A DNA stretch of 64,000 nucleotides. It comes from Bacteroidota bacterium. GTDB taxonomy: Bacteria > Bacteroidota > Bacteroidia > Chitinophagales > Chitinophagaceae. The number at the start of each line of letters is the position of its first letter. The stretch's first letter is position 1. The DNA is taken from NCBI GenBank assembly GCA_947456625.1, contig CANGQJ010000003.1, forward strand, positions 62,001-126,000. The letters are read 5' to 3'. Below the pieces are notes generated by a model. That model was not told where the DNA came from, searched no databases, and worked only from the letters and a program-made list of their open reading frames with translations. The position numbers and the translations under genes were made by a program. Shown here piece after piece: positions 49,136 through 56,073 of this stretch.

Positions 49136-49744
49136 TTATCGCTTCATAGCTGCTGCCATATATTTACAAGGAGCATCTCCTTTTTCAAGTTCTGCTTGAA
49201 TATTTGCATGCGAGGCCTCGTCTCTGTTTTGACTTAATTTAAAAACGTGCTGTAAGTCCGATACCACTATATCAAATGAGAATATGGCTTTCATGTTTTG
49301 TTGCATGTACTCCTCCGATAAATTTTTTACCTGTGTGGGCGAGTCTGCATCCTTTTCAAAATGCAAAGTCAAATTAGTGAGTAACTGTCGTAAATGAGAC
49401 TGGTCCTTTATTTCCATTTTACCACGTGCATGCACTGTTTGATAATTCCAAGTGCTTCCCATATTTTTTGTGGTATACCAACTAGCACTTACAAATGCGG
49501 ACGGCGCCGAAAAAATAACCAACACATTATTGTTTAATTCAAATGCATTGGAATGATCTTGCTTGCGCATCATATGACCACTTAAAGTAACTACATCGTT
49601 TTCAATTTTTATAAGCACAGGAACATGTGTTGCCACGGGCAAACCACTCGCATCCACTCCACAAATGGTTACAAAAGGATTGGCTTGCATAAAATCAATA
49701 ACTTCTTGATGATTGCTTGCTTTGAAATATGAAATATCGTACAT
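49136..49744 (-). CDS. FMN-binding negative transcriptional regulator (PaiB-like)
   Basis: Flavin-reductase-like split-barrel protein of the PaiB family: it starts MYDISYFKASNHQEVIDFMQ and has VDASGLPVATHVPVLI and GHMMRKQDHS, then VSASWYTTKNMGSTWNYQTVHARG. Bacillus PaiB represses sporulation and protease genes; in this phylum the family role is unclear and may be enzymatic. It follows the Lrp gene by 27 bases on the same strand. Confidence 0.85.
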   Translation of the reverse strand: MYDISYFKASNHQEVIDFMQANPFVTICGVDASGLPVATHVPVLIKIENDVVTLSGHMMRKQDHSNAFELNNNVLVIFSAPSAFVSASWYTTKNMGSTWNYQTVHARGKMEIKDQSHLRQLLTNLTLHFEKDADSPTQVKNLSEEYMQQNMKAIFSFDIVVSDLQHVFKLSQNRDEASHANIQAELEKGDAPCKYMAAAMKR

Positions 49745-49771
49745 AAAACAGAATTAAATTTTAATAATTTT

Positions 49772-50230
49772 TTAAAGTGGCAATGCGGTTGTTGTTTTAA
49801 TTTCATCCATTACAAATAAACTATTAATATGTGCTACCATAGGAAGCACCGCTAGTTTTTCCTGATAAAATTTATTGTAAGTTTCTACATCCTTGCTTAC
49901 TACTTTTAAATAATAATCAAAGCTTCCTGATACCAAACTACAGGAAATGATTTCATCAAATTGTAAAATAATTTGTTCAAACTCGGCAAAATTATTTTTG
50001 GTTTGTTTGTCTAAAGTAACATGGCAAAACACTACCATGCCTAAGTCAATTTTTTTGCGATTGATAAGTGCTACATAATTTCCAATCACTCCCTCCGACT
50101 CTAGCCTTTTAATACGGTCGTGAGTGGGGCTAACCGATAAATTAATTTCGGCACTAATGTCTTTTAAGGTAGCCAATGCGTTTTTTTGGAGGATACGCAA
50201 AATAGCAAGGTCGATATTGTCTAAATTCAT
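49772..50230 (-). CDS. Lrp/AsnC family transcriptional regulator
   Basis: A 152-residue feast/famine regulator: N-terminal helix-turn-helix (DNIDLAILRILQKNALATLKDISAEINLSVSPTHDRIKRLESEGVI) and C-terminal RAM ligand domain (CSLVSGSFDYYLKVVSKDVETY). Divergent from alanine dehydrogenase, the usual arrangement for an amino-acid-responsive regulator of ald. Repeated AAATAC-type motifs in the shared gap are candidate binding sites. Confidence 0.93.
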   Translation of the reverse strand: MNLDNIDLAILRILQKNALATLKDISAEINLSVSPTHDRIKRLESEGVIGNYVALINRKKIDLGMVVFCHVTLDKQTKNNFAEFEQIILQFDEIISCSLVSGSFDYYLKVVSKDVETYNKFYQEKLAVLPMVAHINSLFVMDEIKTTTALPL

Positions 50231-50400
50231 AAGTTAAAAATAGTGGGCGTAATTATTTCGGTGAATAGGCTAAAAACAAGCTAAAAATACTGCATATTTC
50301 TAAAAATATAGTATTTCAAAGTAAATTTTACTGTATTTTTTAATTTATTTAATAATATTTTCTTTTATCAGAACTTTACGCAGTAATAAAAACAAATACT
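50231..50400. promoter_or_regulatory. Divergent lrp-ald control region with repeated AAATAC motifs
   Basis: 170 non-coding bases. AAAATACTGCATATTT (from 50284), its near-inverse AATATAGTATTTC (about 50305-50317) and AAATACAGTAAAA on the minus strand (about 50327-50338) place three related AT-rich boxes within 55 bases; GTAAATTTTAC (50321-50331) is itself a palindrome. This phased arrangement is typical of Lrp-family operators. Confidence 0.6.
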
Positions 50401-51486
50401 ATGATTATTGGCTGCCCAAAAGAAATTAAAATTCAGGAGTACAGAGTGGGTTTAACACCCGAGGGTGTGGACGCTTTAGTGAGACAGGGACATGAACTTT
50501 ACATGGAAACCCTTGCAGGTGCTGGTTCTGGATTTTCGGATGAGGCTTATATAAAAGCGGGTGCTAAAATTTTAAATACCGCGGCACAAGTATACGCTAT
50601 TTCGGAGATGATTGTAAAAGTTAAAGAGCCATTGGCAGTAGAATTTCCATTAATTAAAGCTGGACAAATATTATTTACTTATTTCCACTTTGCAGCATCT
50701 AAGGAATTAACCGATGCTATGATAAAATCACAAGCAGTATGTATTGCTTACGAAACAGTAGAGCTTGCCGATGGTTCTTTACCATTACTAGTTCCAATGT
50801 CTGAAGTGGCAGGTAGAATGGCTATTAATGTAGGTGCTTACTATTTAGGAAAGCCATTTGGTGGAAAAGGAAAATTATTAGGTGGTGTGCCAGGAGTAAA
50901 GCCAGCTGAGGTTTTAGTGATTGGTGGTGGAATTGTGGGAACACAAGCCGCTAAAATGGCTGCAGGGCTTGGTGCTAACGTAACTCTAATGGATACCAAC
51001 TTAGCAAGATTAAGATATTTAAGTGATGTAATGCCAGCCAATGTGGTTACGCAATACTCTACAATCATGGCAATTAAAGAAAAATTACCTACCGCCGACT
51101 TAGTAATTGGTGCTGTTTTGTTACATGGTGCAAAAGCCCCTCACTTAATTAAAAAAGAGGATTTAGTAAGCATGGAGCCAGGATCGGTTGTTGTGGATGT
51201 AGCAGTTGACCAAGGTGGTTGTATTGAAACTTGCAAACCTACCACACACGAAAATCCTGTATTTACAATAGATGGTGTAATTCATTACTGTGTTGCAAAT
51301 ATGCCAGGTGCAGTTCCTCAAACTAGCACACGTGCTTTAACACAAGCAACGCTACCTTATGCTATTTCCATTGCAAATAAAGGATGGGAAAAAGCGGTTA
51401 TGGAAAATACAGCGCTTGCAAAAGGATTAAATATTAGAGCTGGTAAAATATTACACAAGGGTGTTGCAGACGCCTTTAACGCATAA
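50401..51486 (+). CDS. ald: Alanine dehydrogenase
   Basis: NAD-dependent interconversion of alanine and pyruvate plus ammonia. The N-terminal signature GCPKEIKIQEYRVGLTPEGV, catalytic His in YFHFAAS, a second substrate loop AYETVELADGSLPLLVPMSEVAGRMA, and the Rossmann VLVIGGGIVGTQAAKMA are all present, with late motif MPGAVPQTSTRALTQATLPY. 361 residues, usual length. Likely controlled by the divergent Lrp protein. Confidence 0.96.
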   Translation: MIIGCPKEIKIQEYRVGLTPEGVDALVRQGHELYMETLAGAGSGFSDEAYIKAGAKILNTAAQVYAISEMIVKVKEPLAVEFPLIKAGQILFTYFHFAASKELTDAMIKSQAVCIAYETVELADGSLPLLVPMSEVAGRMAINVGAYYLGKPFGGKGKLLGGVPGVKPAEVLVIGGGIVGTQAAKMAAGLGANVTLMDTNLARLRYLSDVMPANVVTQYSTIMAIKEKLPTADLVIGAVLLHGAKAPHLIKKEDLVSMEPGSVVVDVAVDQGGCIETCKPTTHENPVFTIDGVIHYCVANMPGAVPQTSTRALTQATLPYAISIANKGWEKAVMENTALAKGLNIRAGKILHKGVADAFNA

Positions 51487-51520
51487 GTTCATATTAGTTT
51501 TGGTTTGGTTTTAGAAATTT

Positions 51521-51551
51521 AAGCCCCTTGTTTTCACAGGGGGCTTTTTAT
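51521..51551 (+). terminator. Rho-independent terminator of ald
   Basis: AAGCCCC..TTTT..GGGGGCTT stem with one bulged G, followed by TTTT; 34 bases after the ald stop. Confidence 0.85.
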
Positions 51552-51603
51552 GATATATATTAGTTTTAATAAAAAATAATGCAAAATAATATAGACGTTA
51601 AAC

Positions 51604-51629
51604 TATTAATCGTATTTTTACGATTAATA
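51604..51629 (+). promoter_or_regulatory. ArsR operator overlapping the ars promoter
   Basis: TATTAATCGTA-TTTT-TACGATTAATA: a perfect inverted repeat with 11-base arms, 8 bases before the arsR ATG. It contains TATTTTTA, a near -7 box, so binding would block transcription. This is the architecture of ArsR/SmtB autoregulation. Confidence 0.85.
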
Positions 51630-51637
51630 AGATAACC

Positions 51638-51952
51638 ATGTCCGAATACGCACTCAAACAAGAACAAATTGCCCAATTTGCAAAAGCATTAGGTCACCCT
51701 GCAAGAGTGGCAATCCTAAATTTATTAATCAAAAACCAATCCTGTATTTGCGGAGATATTGTAGACGAACTTCCCTTGTCTCAAAGTACCGTTTCACAAC
51801 ATTTAAAAGAATTAAAAGAAGCGGGCATTATTAAAGGTGAAATTAGTGGTGTAAAAACTTGTTATTGTATAGACGAAGCCAATTGGGCTAAAATGGGTAA
51901 TATGCTTACAAAATTATTTGACGCATATTCCGCTCCTAAAAAATGTTGTTAA
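51638..51952 (+). CDS. arsR: ArsR family arsenic-responsive repressor
   Basis: A 104-residue winged-helix repressor. The recognition helix region [18 protein letters not shown] is clear, and the sensor helix start [15 protein letters not shown] has the CxC thiols of As(III)-sensing ArsR (ELCVCDL-type). A C-terminal Cys pair (KKCC) may supply further ligands. Heads an arsR-arsM-arsC operon (gaps 18 and 31 bases). Confidence 0.93.
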   Translation: MSEYALKQEQIAQFAKALGHPARVAILNLLIKNQSCICGDIVDELPLSQSTVSQHLKELKEAGIIKGEISGVKTCYCIDEANWAKMGNMLTKLFDAYSAPKKCC

Positions 51953-51970
51953 CTAAATAAATAAAATTTT

Positions 51971-52810
51971 ATGAAAACAGAATTAGAATTAAAAGAAATT
52001 GTAAAAGCAAAATATAGTGAAATTGCTTTACAAGATAAGGAAACCAATATGTCCTCTTGTTGTGGTGCAGGTGGTTGTAGCACTGAGGTTTATAATATTA
52101 TGTCCGATGACTATACCAAAATGGAAGGCTATGTGGCCGATGCCGATTTAGGTTTAGGTTGTGGACTTCCTACCGAGTTTGCAAAAATTAAAGAAGGTGA
52201 CACAGTAGTGGATTTAGGATCTGGTGCAGGCAATGATTGTTTTGTAGCTCGCAGGAGTGCTGGTGTTTCCGGTAAAGTAATTGGCGTGGATTTTACACCC
52301 GCTATGATAGAAAAAGCAAGAGCCAACGCCGAAAAAATGGGATACAATAATGTAGAGTTCAGACAAGGTGATATTGAAAACATGCCCATTGGTGGGGATG
52401 TAGCCGATGTAGTAGTAAGTAACTGTGTTTTAAATTTAGTACCCAACAAACATGCAGTATTAACGGATATTTATAGAGTATTAAAACCAGGAGGACATTT
52501 TAGTATCTCGGATGTAGTGCTTGTAGGCGCCCTACCAAACGAACTGCGCAACGCCGCAGAAATGTATGCTGGTTGTGTAAGTGGAGCTATTCAAAAGCAA
52601 GTATATTTAGAGCTCATCAATGCCTGTGGTTTTAAAAATGTGGTATTGCAAAAGGAAAAACCAATTATTATCCCAAATGATATTTTGAAAAATTATTTAT
52701 CGGATACAGAAATTGCAAAGTTTAATCAATCCGAACTTGGAATTTTCTCAGTTACTGTATACGCGGAAAAACCAGTAGCCGCATGTACTCCAGGATCGGG
52801 ATGTTGCTAA
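51971..52810 (+). CDS. arsM: Arsenite S-adenosylmethionine methyltransferase
   Basis: Methylates As(III) to less retained or volatile species. SAM motif VVDLGSGAGNDCFVARR; the three conserved arsenic-binding Cys are in LGLGCGLP (Cys64), VVSNCVLNL and MYAGCVSGA. N-terminal CCGAGGC and C-terminal GSGCC clusters add further thiols. 279 residues, typical. Located between arsR and arsC in the same operon. Confidence 0.94.
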   Translation: MKTELELKEIVKAKYSEIALQDKETNMSSCCGAGGCSTEVYNIMSDDYTKMEGYVADADLGLGCGLPTEFAKIKEGDTVVDLGSGAGNDCFVARRSAGVSGKVIGVDFTPAMIEKARANAEKMGYNNVEFRQGDIENMPIGGDVADVVVSNCVLNLVPNKHAVLTDIYRVLKPGGHFSISDVVLVGALPNELRNAAEMYAGCVSGAIQKQVYLELINACGFKNVVLQKEKPIIIPNDILKNYLSDTEIAKFNQSELGIFSVTVYAEKPVAACTPGSGCC

Positions 52811-52841
52811 AAATTATTAAATACAAACTATCTAATAAGTT

Positions 52842-53255
52842 ATGAAAAATATTTTAGTGTTATGTACTGGCAATAGTTGCCGCAGTCAAATTGCCGATGG
52901 TTATTTAACTAAGCTTACAAAAGACAAAGCCAATGTATATTCTGCAGGCGTGGAAACGCATGGTGTAAACCCAAGAGCTATTGCAATTATGCAAGAGGAT
53001 GGCATTGACATTTCAAAAAACACATCCAATAATATAACGGAGTATTTTGGGATTGATTTTGACTTTGTAATTACTGTTTGTGATAACGCCAAGGAGCGTT
53101 GCCCCTATTTCCCAACCAAAGCATTAAAATTTCATTACAATTTCCCCGACCCCGCAAAAGCAACTGGCACCGAGCAAGAAATTATGGAGCAGTTTAGGGC
53201 AGTAAGGGAAATGGTTAAAAAATACTGTGAGGACTTTGTGAAAGAAAATTTATAA
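52842..53255 (+). CDS. arsC: Arsenate reductase, thioredoxin-coupled (LMW phosphatase type)
   Basis: Reduces arsenate to arsenite. The phosphatase-like P-loop CTGNSCRS gives the nucleophile Cys8; the redox relay pair Cys80 and Cys87 (TVCDNAKERC) marks it as the thioredoxin-linked Staphylococcus-type enzyme rather than a pure tyrosine phosphatase. 137 residues. Last gene of the ars operon; its stop overlaps the convergent acetyltransferase gene by 6 bases. No arsenite efflux gene follows. Confidence 0.93.
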   Translation: MKNILVLCTGNSCRSQIADGYLTKLTKDKANVYSAGVETHGVNPRAIAIMQEDGIDISKNTSNNITEYFGIDFDFVITVCDNAKERCPYFPTKALKFHYNFPDPAKATGTEQEIMEQFRAVREMVKKYCEDFVKENL

Positions 53256-53696
53256 ACATATCTTTTTTTTATACATTTTCTTGTCGGCTACAAATTTTTT
53301 TCTAAGATAAAAGGTTTGTGTTGTGGTTGCCACAGGATTGCATAAAACCTCAATGTTATTAATTCCCATTTGAATTGCTTTTGCTTCAACATGAGCATAT
53401 AGCACGTCAGCTAAATGGTATTTTCTATACTTAGGTGACACAAAAAAATCCTTTAGCTGAATTGCTTTTTTATTATTTATGTGAAAATCAATTTTTTCAC
53501 CAATTATGCAACCAATTATATTCCCAAGCTCATTTTCGGCCACTGCTATGATATAATTTCTAGTAGAACATATTTTATTATATTTTACAGAAAAATTTTC
53601 CATGTCAAACTCATTAAGATGAATTTGCGATAAGGATACAATGAAATAAGGTAAATCATTGGAGGTTGCTTTTCTAATTGTCCATTTGTCTGTCAT
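53250..53696 (-). CDS. GNAT acetyltransferase, PhnO-like (aminoalkylphosphonate N-acetyltransferase candidate)
   Basis: A 148-residue GNAT protein. It aligns by eye with PhnO of enterobacteria over most of its length: EFDMENFSVKYN near residue 30, a FH-containing strand (KIDFHINN), DFFVSPKYRKYHLADVLYAHVEAKA (acetyl-CoA site) and NPVATTTQTFYLRKKF. PhnO acetylates aminoalkylphosphonates and 1-aminophosphonates. The acetyl-CoA loop lacks the usual RxxGxG glycines (reads RKYHLA), a departure. It is the last gene of the phosphonate operon, 5 bases after the PhnX-like gene; this context supports the call. Confidence 0.75.
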   Translation of the reverse strand: MTDKWTIRKATSNDLPYFIVSLSQIHLNEFDMENFSVKYNKICSTRNYIIAVAENELGNIIGCIIGEKIDFHINNKKAIQLKDFFVSPKYRKYHLADVLYAHVEAKAIQMGINNIEVLCNPVATTTQTFYLRKKFVADKKMYKKKICL

Positions 53697-53701
53697 AATA
53701 A

Positions 53702-54379
53702 TTACAACTTTAATAAAGTAAATAGTTCTTTTAAATCATTAATTATATAATCTGGATTGGCCTGTAAGAGTTGTGCTTTATTTTGTGCCCCAGTAGTAAC
53801 CCCAATATTTAATAAACAATTTGCATTTTTGCCTTCTTCAATGTCTATTTGAGAATCTCCAATTTTAATTACATTTTTCGAATTCTCTATTTCAAATAAA
53901 TTCATTGCTAAATGTATCATATCAGGTGCTGGTCTTGAATTTTTTACATCAGAAGCAGTCACTAATAAATCATAATGATAAAATTGTCTCCAATTAATTT
54001 TATTCAAAATAAAATTGGCCGTTTTTTTATCGTAGCCTGTATTTAATACCACTAATATGTTTTTATTCCTTAGTTCTAATAACACCGTTTCGGCATTTTT
54101 CATTGCTTTTAAATCAAATATTTCATACGATTTTTCTAAATTTTGTTTAAAAAGCTCAAAAATATTATTTGCTTTTTGCAAATCCACTTCCGACCCAACA
54201 GTTTTAATAATATCTTGTATGGCATTTAACTTTTCTTTCCCAGCTCCAATGGATAAGACTTGTTCTAAACTAGCATCAATATCATACTCATTAACAGCTT
54301 TCTGCAAGGTCTTGTATACAATATTATCCTCGTCAATTGTAGTTCCAGCCATATCAAAAACAATCATAGATACTTTCAT
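53702..54379 (-). CDS. PhnX-like HAD hydrolase (phosphonatase-like, TIGR03351 type)
   Basis: The start is the ATG at 54379, one base after the HD-oxygenase stop; the track start is a TTG. Motif I reads FDMAGTTIDEDN, the DxAGT form specific to phosphonoacetaldehyde hydrolase relatives. A cap-domain Lys in IGAGKEKL (residue 48) sits where PhnX has its Schiff-base Lys, and the usual HAD Lys is replaced by Arg in SRPAPDM, as in PhnX. Motif IV is KIGDSQIDIEEG. It likely cleaves the C-P bond of phosphonoacetaldehyde or a hydroxylated analogue, releasing phosphate. The FAD oxidase encoded just upstream would make that aldehyde. Confidence 0.85.
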   Translation of the reverse strand: MKVSMIVFDMAGTTIDEDNIVYKTLQKAVNEYDIDASLEQVLSIGAGKEKLNAIQDIIKTVGSEVDLQKANNIFELFKQNLEKSYEIFDLKAMKNAETVLLELRNKNILVVLNTGYDKKTANFILNKINWRQFYHYDLLVTASDVKNSRPAPDMIHLAMNLFEIENSKNVIKIGDSQIDIEEGKNANCLLNIGVTTGAQNKAQLLQANPDYIINDLKELFTLLKL

Positions 54380-54380
54380 A

Positions 54381-54935
54381 TTATTCAATTAAAGCGTTTT
54401 CAATAATGGATTTATAGGATTCAATAGGGTCAACTTTGAAATTTGGAATTTTTGCCAAGTCATCCCATTTTCTTAGTTCCACAGCCTGTTTATAAAAAAC
54501 ATTTTTTTCAAATTCTAATTTTTGTTGATCATTCATAATGCCTCCTTGTAAAATTAAACTAGCTTTTGAAACAGAAGATAAGATACTGTAGTAACCTGGT
54601 TCTATTAAACATAAATATCTTTTAGCTGCTACATGTAATTTAACCGATTCTACCACTTCAGATTTAAAATAGGTTTCTAAAAATGCGGCACCCAACGCTT
54701 CATGTACATCGTCAATGCCTTGTTCGGTGGCGTTATCAGGTAAGTCATGTAGAAGATGTCCAATATCATGCAATAAAGCAGCTGTAATTAATTCATCCGA
54801 ACCGGATGCTTGTTTTGCAAAATAAGCTGCTTGAAGCCCATGCTCTAACTGCGTAACTGCCTCACCTCCATACAAATCACCTCCCTTAGTGTTAAATAAG
54901 TTAATGATATAATTTGCTACTAAATGTTTTTCCAT
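54381..54935 (-). CDS. phnZ: PhnZ-like HD-domain mixed-valence diiron oxygenase (hydroxy-aminoethylphosphonate oxygenase)
   Basis: Start placed at the ATG at 54935; the track adds 15 residues that overlap the preceding gene. PhnZ oxidatively splits (R)-2-amino-1-hydroxyethylphosphonate to glycine and phosphate. All active-site residues I recall for PhnZ (its numbering in brackets) are present at constant offset: Tyr22 (24), Glu25 (27), His32 (34), His56-Asp57 (58-59), His78 (80), His101 (104), Lys105 (108), Ser123 (126), Arg155 (158), Asp158 (161). This separates it from ordinary HD phosphohydrolases. The related TmpB uses the trimethylated substrate. The hydroxylase partner PhnY/TmpA is not in this window. 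Confidence 0.9.
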   Translation of the reverse strand: MEKHLVANYIINLFNTKGGDLYGGEAVTQLEHGLQAAYFAKQASGSDELITAALLHDIGHLLHDLPDNATEQGIDDVHEALGAAFLETYFKSEVVESVKLHVAAKRYLCLIEPGYYSILSSVSKASLILQGGIMNDQQKLEFEKNVFYKQAVELRKWDDLAKIPNFKVDPIESYKSIIENALIE

Positions 54936-54945
54936 AAAAATATAT

Positions 54946-56073
54946 TTAAATTTTTGCAACGGCCTCCTCTGCAAATCCAAACGAAAGTGTCATTCCATTT
55001 CCACCAATACCATTAATAATAAATACTCCAGGTTCAACTTTTAAAAATAAATCGGTGGCGCCATTAGTCATTTTAGGATAAATACCATTCCAAGATTGTT
55101 GTAAGGTCCAGTTATCAATATGTATTAATTTTTTTAGATATTTTAAAATCAATTCATTAATGTAATTATTGTCAAATGGCTCAAAATCTAAACCATATTC
55201 ATGAGAGTCACCTACCGTTAATTCGCCTTTATTATTTTGAGACACCATTACATGTATTCCATGTTTAAGATATTGAGGTAATTCTATTTCAATTTTTGTT
55301 TTTAATTTATCTAATAAAGCAGAGGCGGTAAAACTTTTATAATGAAGTAAGGACAAGCCACCGCAAACCGATGTCCCAATACGATAGTTATTATCATTTG
55401 GAACAAAGCGCATCATTTGCAACTTGGTTTTTATAATAGGAAGTTCTTTAAATTTAAAAGGATACAATGTTTCAAAATCGGCTCCAGAACATATACAAAT
55501 GATATCTGCGTTGTATTTGGTTTTAAATGACCATACCGTGTTTGTTGTTACATTGGTTACCGCTGTTCCCCATAAAATATTAATATTATAATATGTTTTT
55601 AAGTAGGTTGGTAAATTTTTAATGCCTTCTCTAGGATCAATTATAGTTTCATCGCTACTATACAAGCCAGAAAATAAATTATTATTATTAATTCCTTTAA
55701 ATTTCTTTTGTATAGTTTCTGAATTTAATAAAGTAACGGGTCTTTGAGATTTTATGAAATGTTCATATAATTCTTCTAAAACCTCATTTTCTTCATTATC
55801 ATAAGCTAAATGAACACTACCACATGGGTCAAAAGGAATTTTAGCGGACTTTAAGTACTCTTTCCAAACTTCTCTTGATCTAATTGCTCTTTCGTACAAA
55901 GGACCATCTGGTTGACCAATTGGCCATAACATTCCAAAGTTTCTAATTGATGCGCCTAAAGATTGTTGAGACCTTTCTATTATAGTAACCTTATAGCCTT
56001 TTAATGCTAAAGCTCTTGCGGTAGCCATTCCTAAAATCCCTGCACCTACTACTATGGCTGTTTTATCGCTCAT
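54946..56073 (-). CDS. FAD-dependent amine oxidase of phosphonate operons (TIGR03364/PbfD-like)
   Basis: A DAO-type flavoenzyme of 375 residues: N-terminal dinucleotide motif AIVVGAGILGMATARALALKGYKVTIIERS, the RNFGMLWPIGQPDGPLY block characteristic of the phosphonate-associated clade, and the C-terminal FAD block NGIGGNGMTLSFGFAEEA. Members are reported, by recollection, to oxidise aminoethylphosphonate and its N-methyl form to phosphonoacetaldehyde. No signal peptide, so cytoplasmic. Its start overlaps the transporter gene by 11 bases, and the PhnZ-like gene begins 10 bases after its stop. Confidence 0.85.
   Translation of the reverse strand: MSDKTAIVVGAGILGMATARALALKGYKVTIIERSQQSLGASIRNFGMLWPIGQPDGPLYERAIRSREVWKEYLKSAKIPFDPCGSVHLAYDNEENEVLEELYEHFIKSQRPVTLLNSETIQKKFKGINNNNLFSGLYSSDETIIDPREGIKNLPTYLKTYYNINILWGTAVTNVTTNTVWSFKTKYNADIICICSGADFETLYPFKFKELPIIKTKLQMMRFVPNDNNYRIGTSVCGGLSLLHYKSFTASALLDKLKTKIEIELPQYLKHGIHVMVSQNNKGELTVGDSHEYGLDFEPFDNNYINELILKYLKKLIHIDNWTLQQSWNGIYPKMTNGATDLFLKVEPGVFIINGIGGNGMTLSFGFAEEAVAKI

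Noticed and set aside
54381-54935. Generic HD phosphohydrolase (dGTPase-like) for the HD protein
   Set aside because: The PhnZ-specific Tyr, Glu, Lys, Ser and Arg are all present and the gene sits between two phosphonate-family genes.
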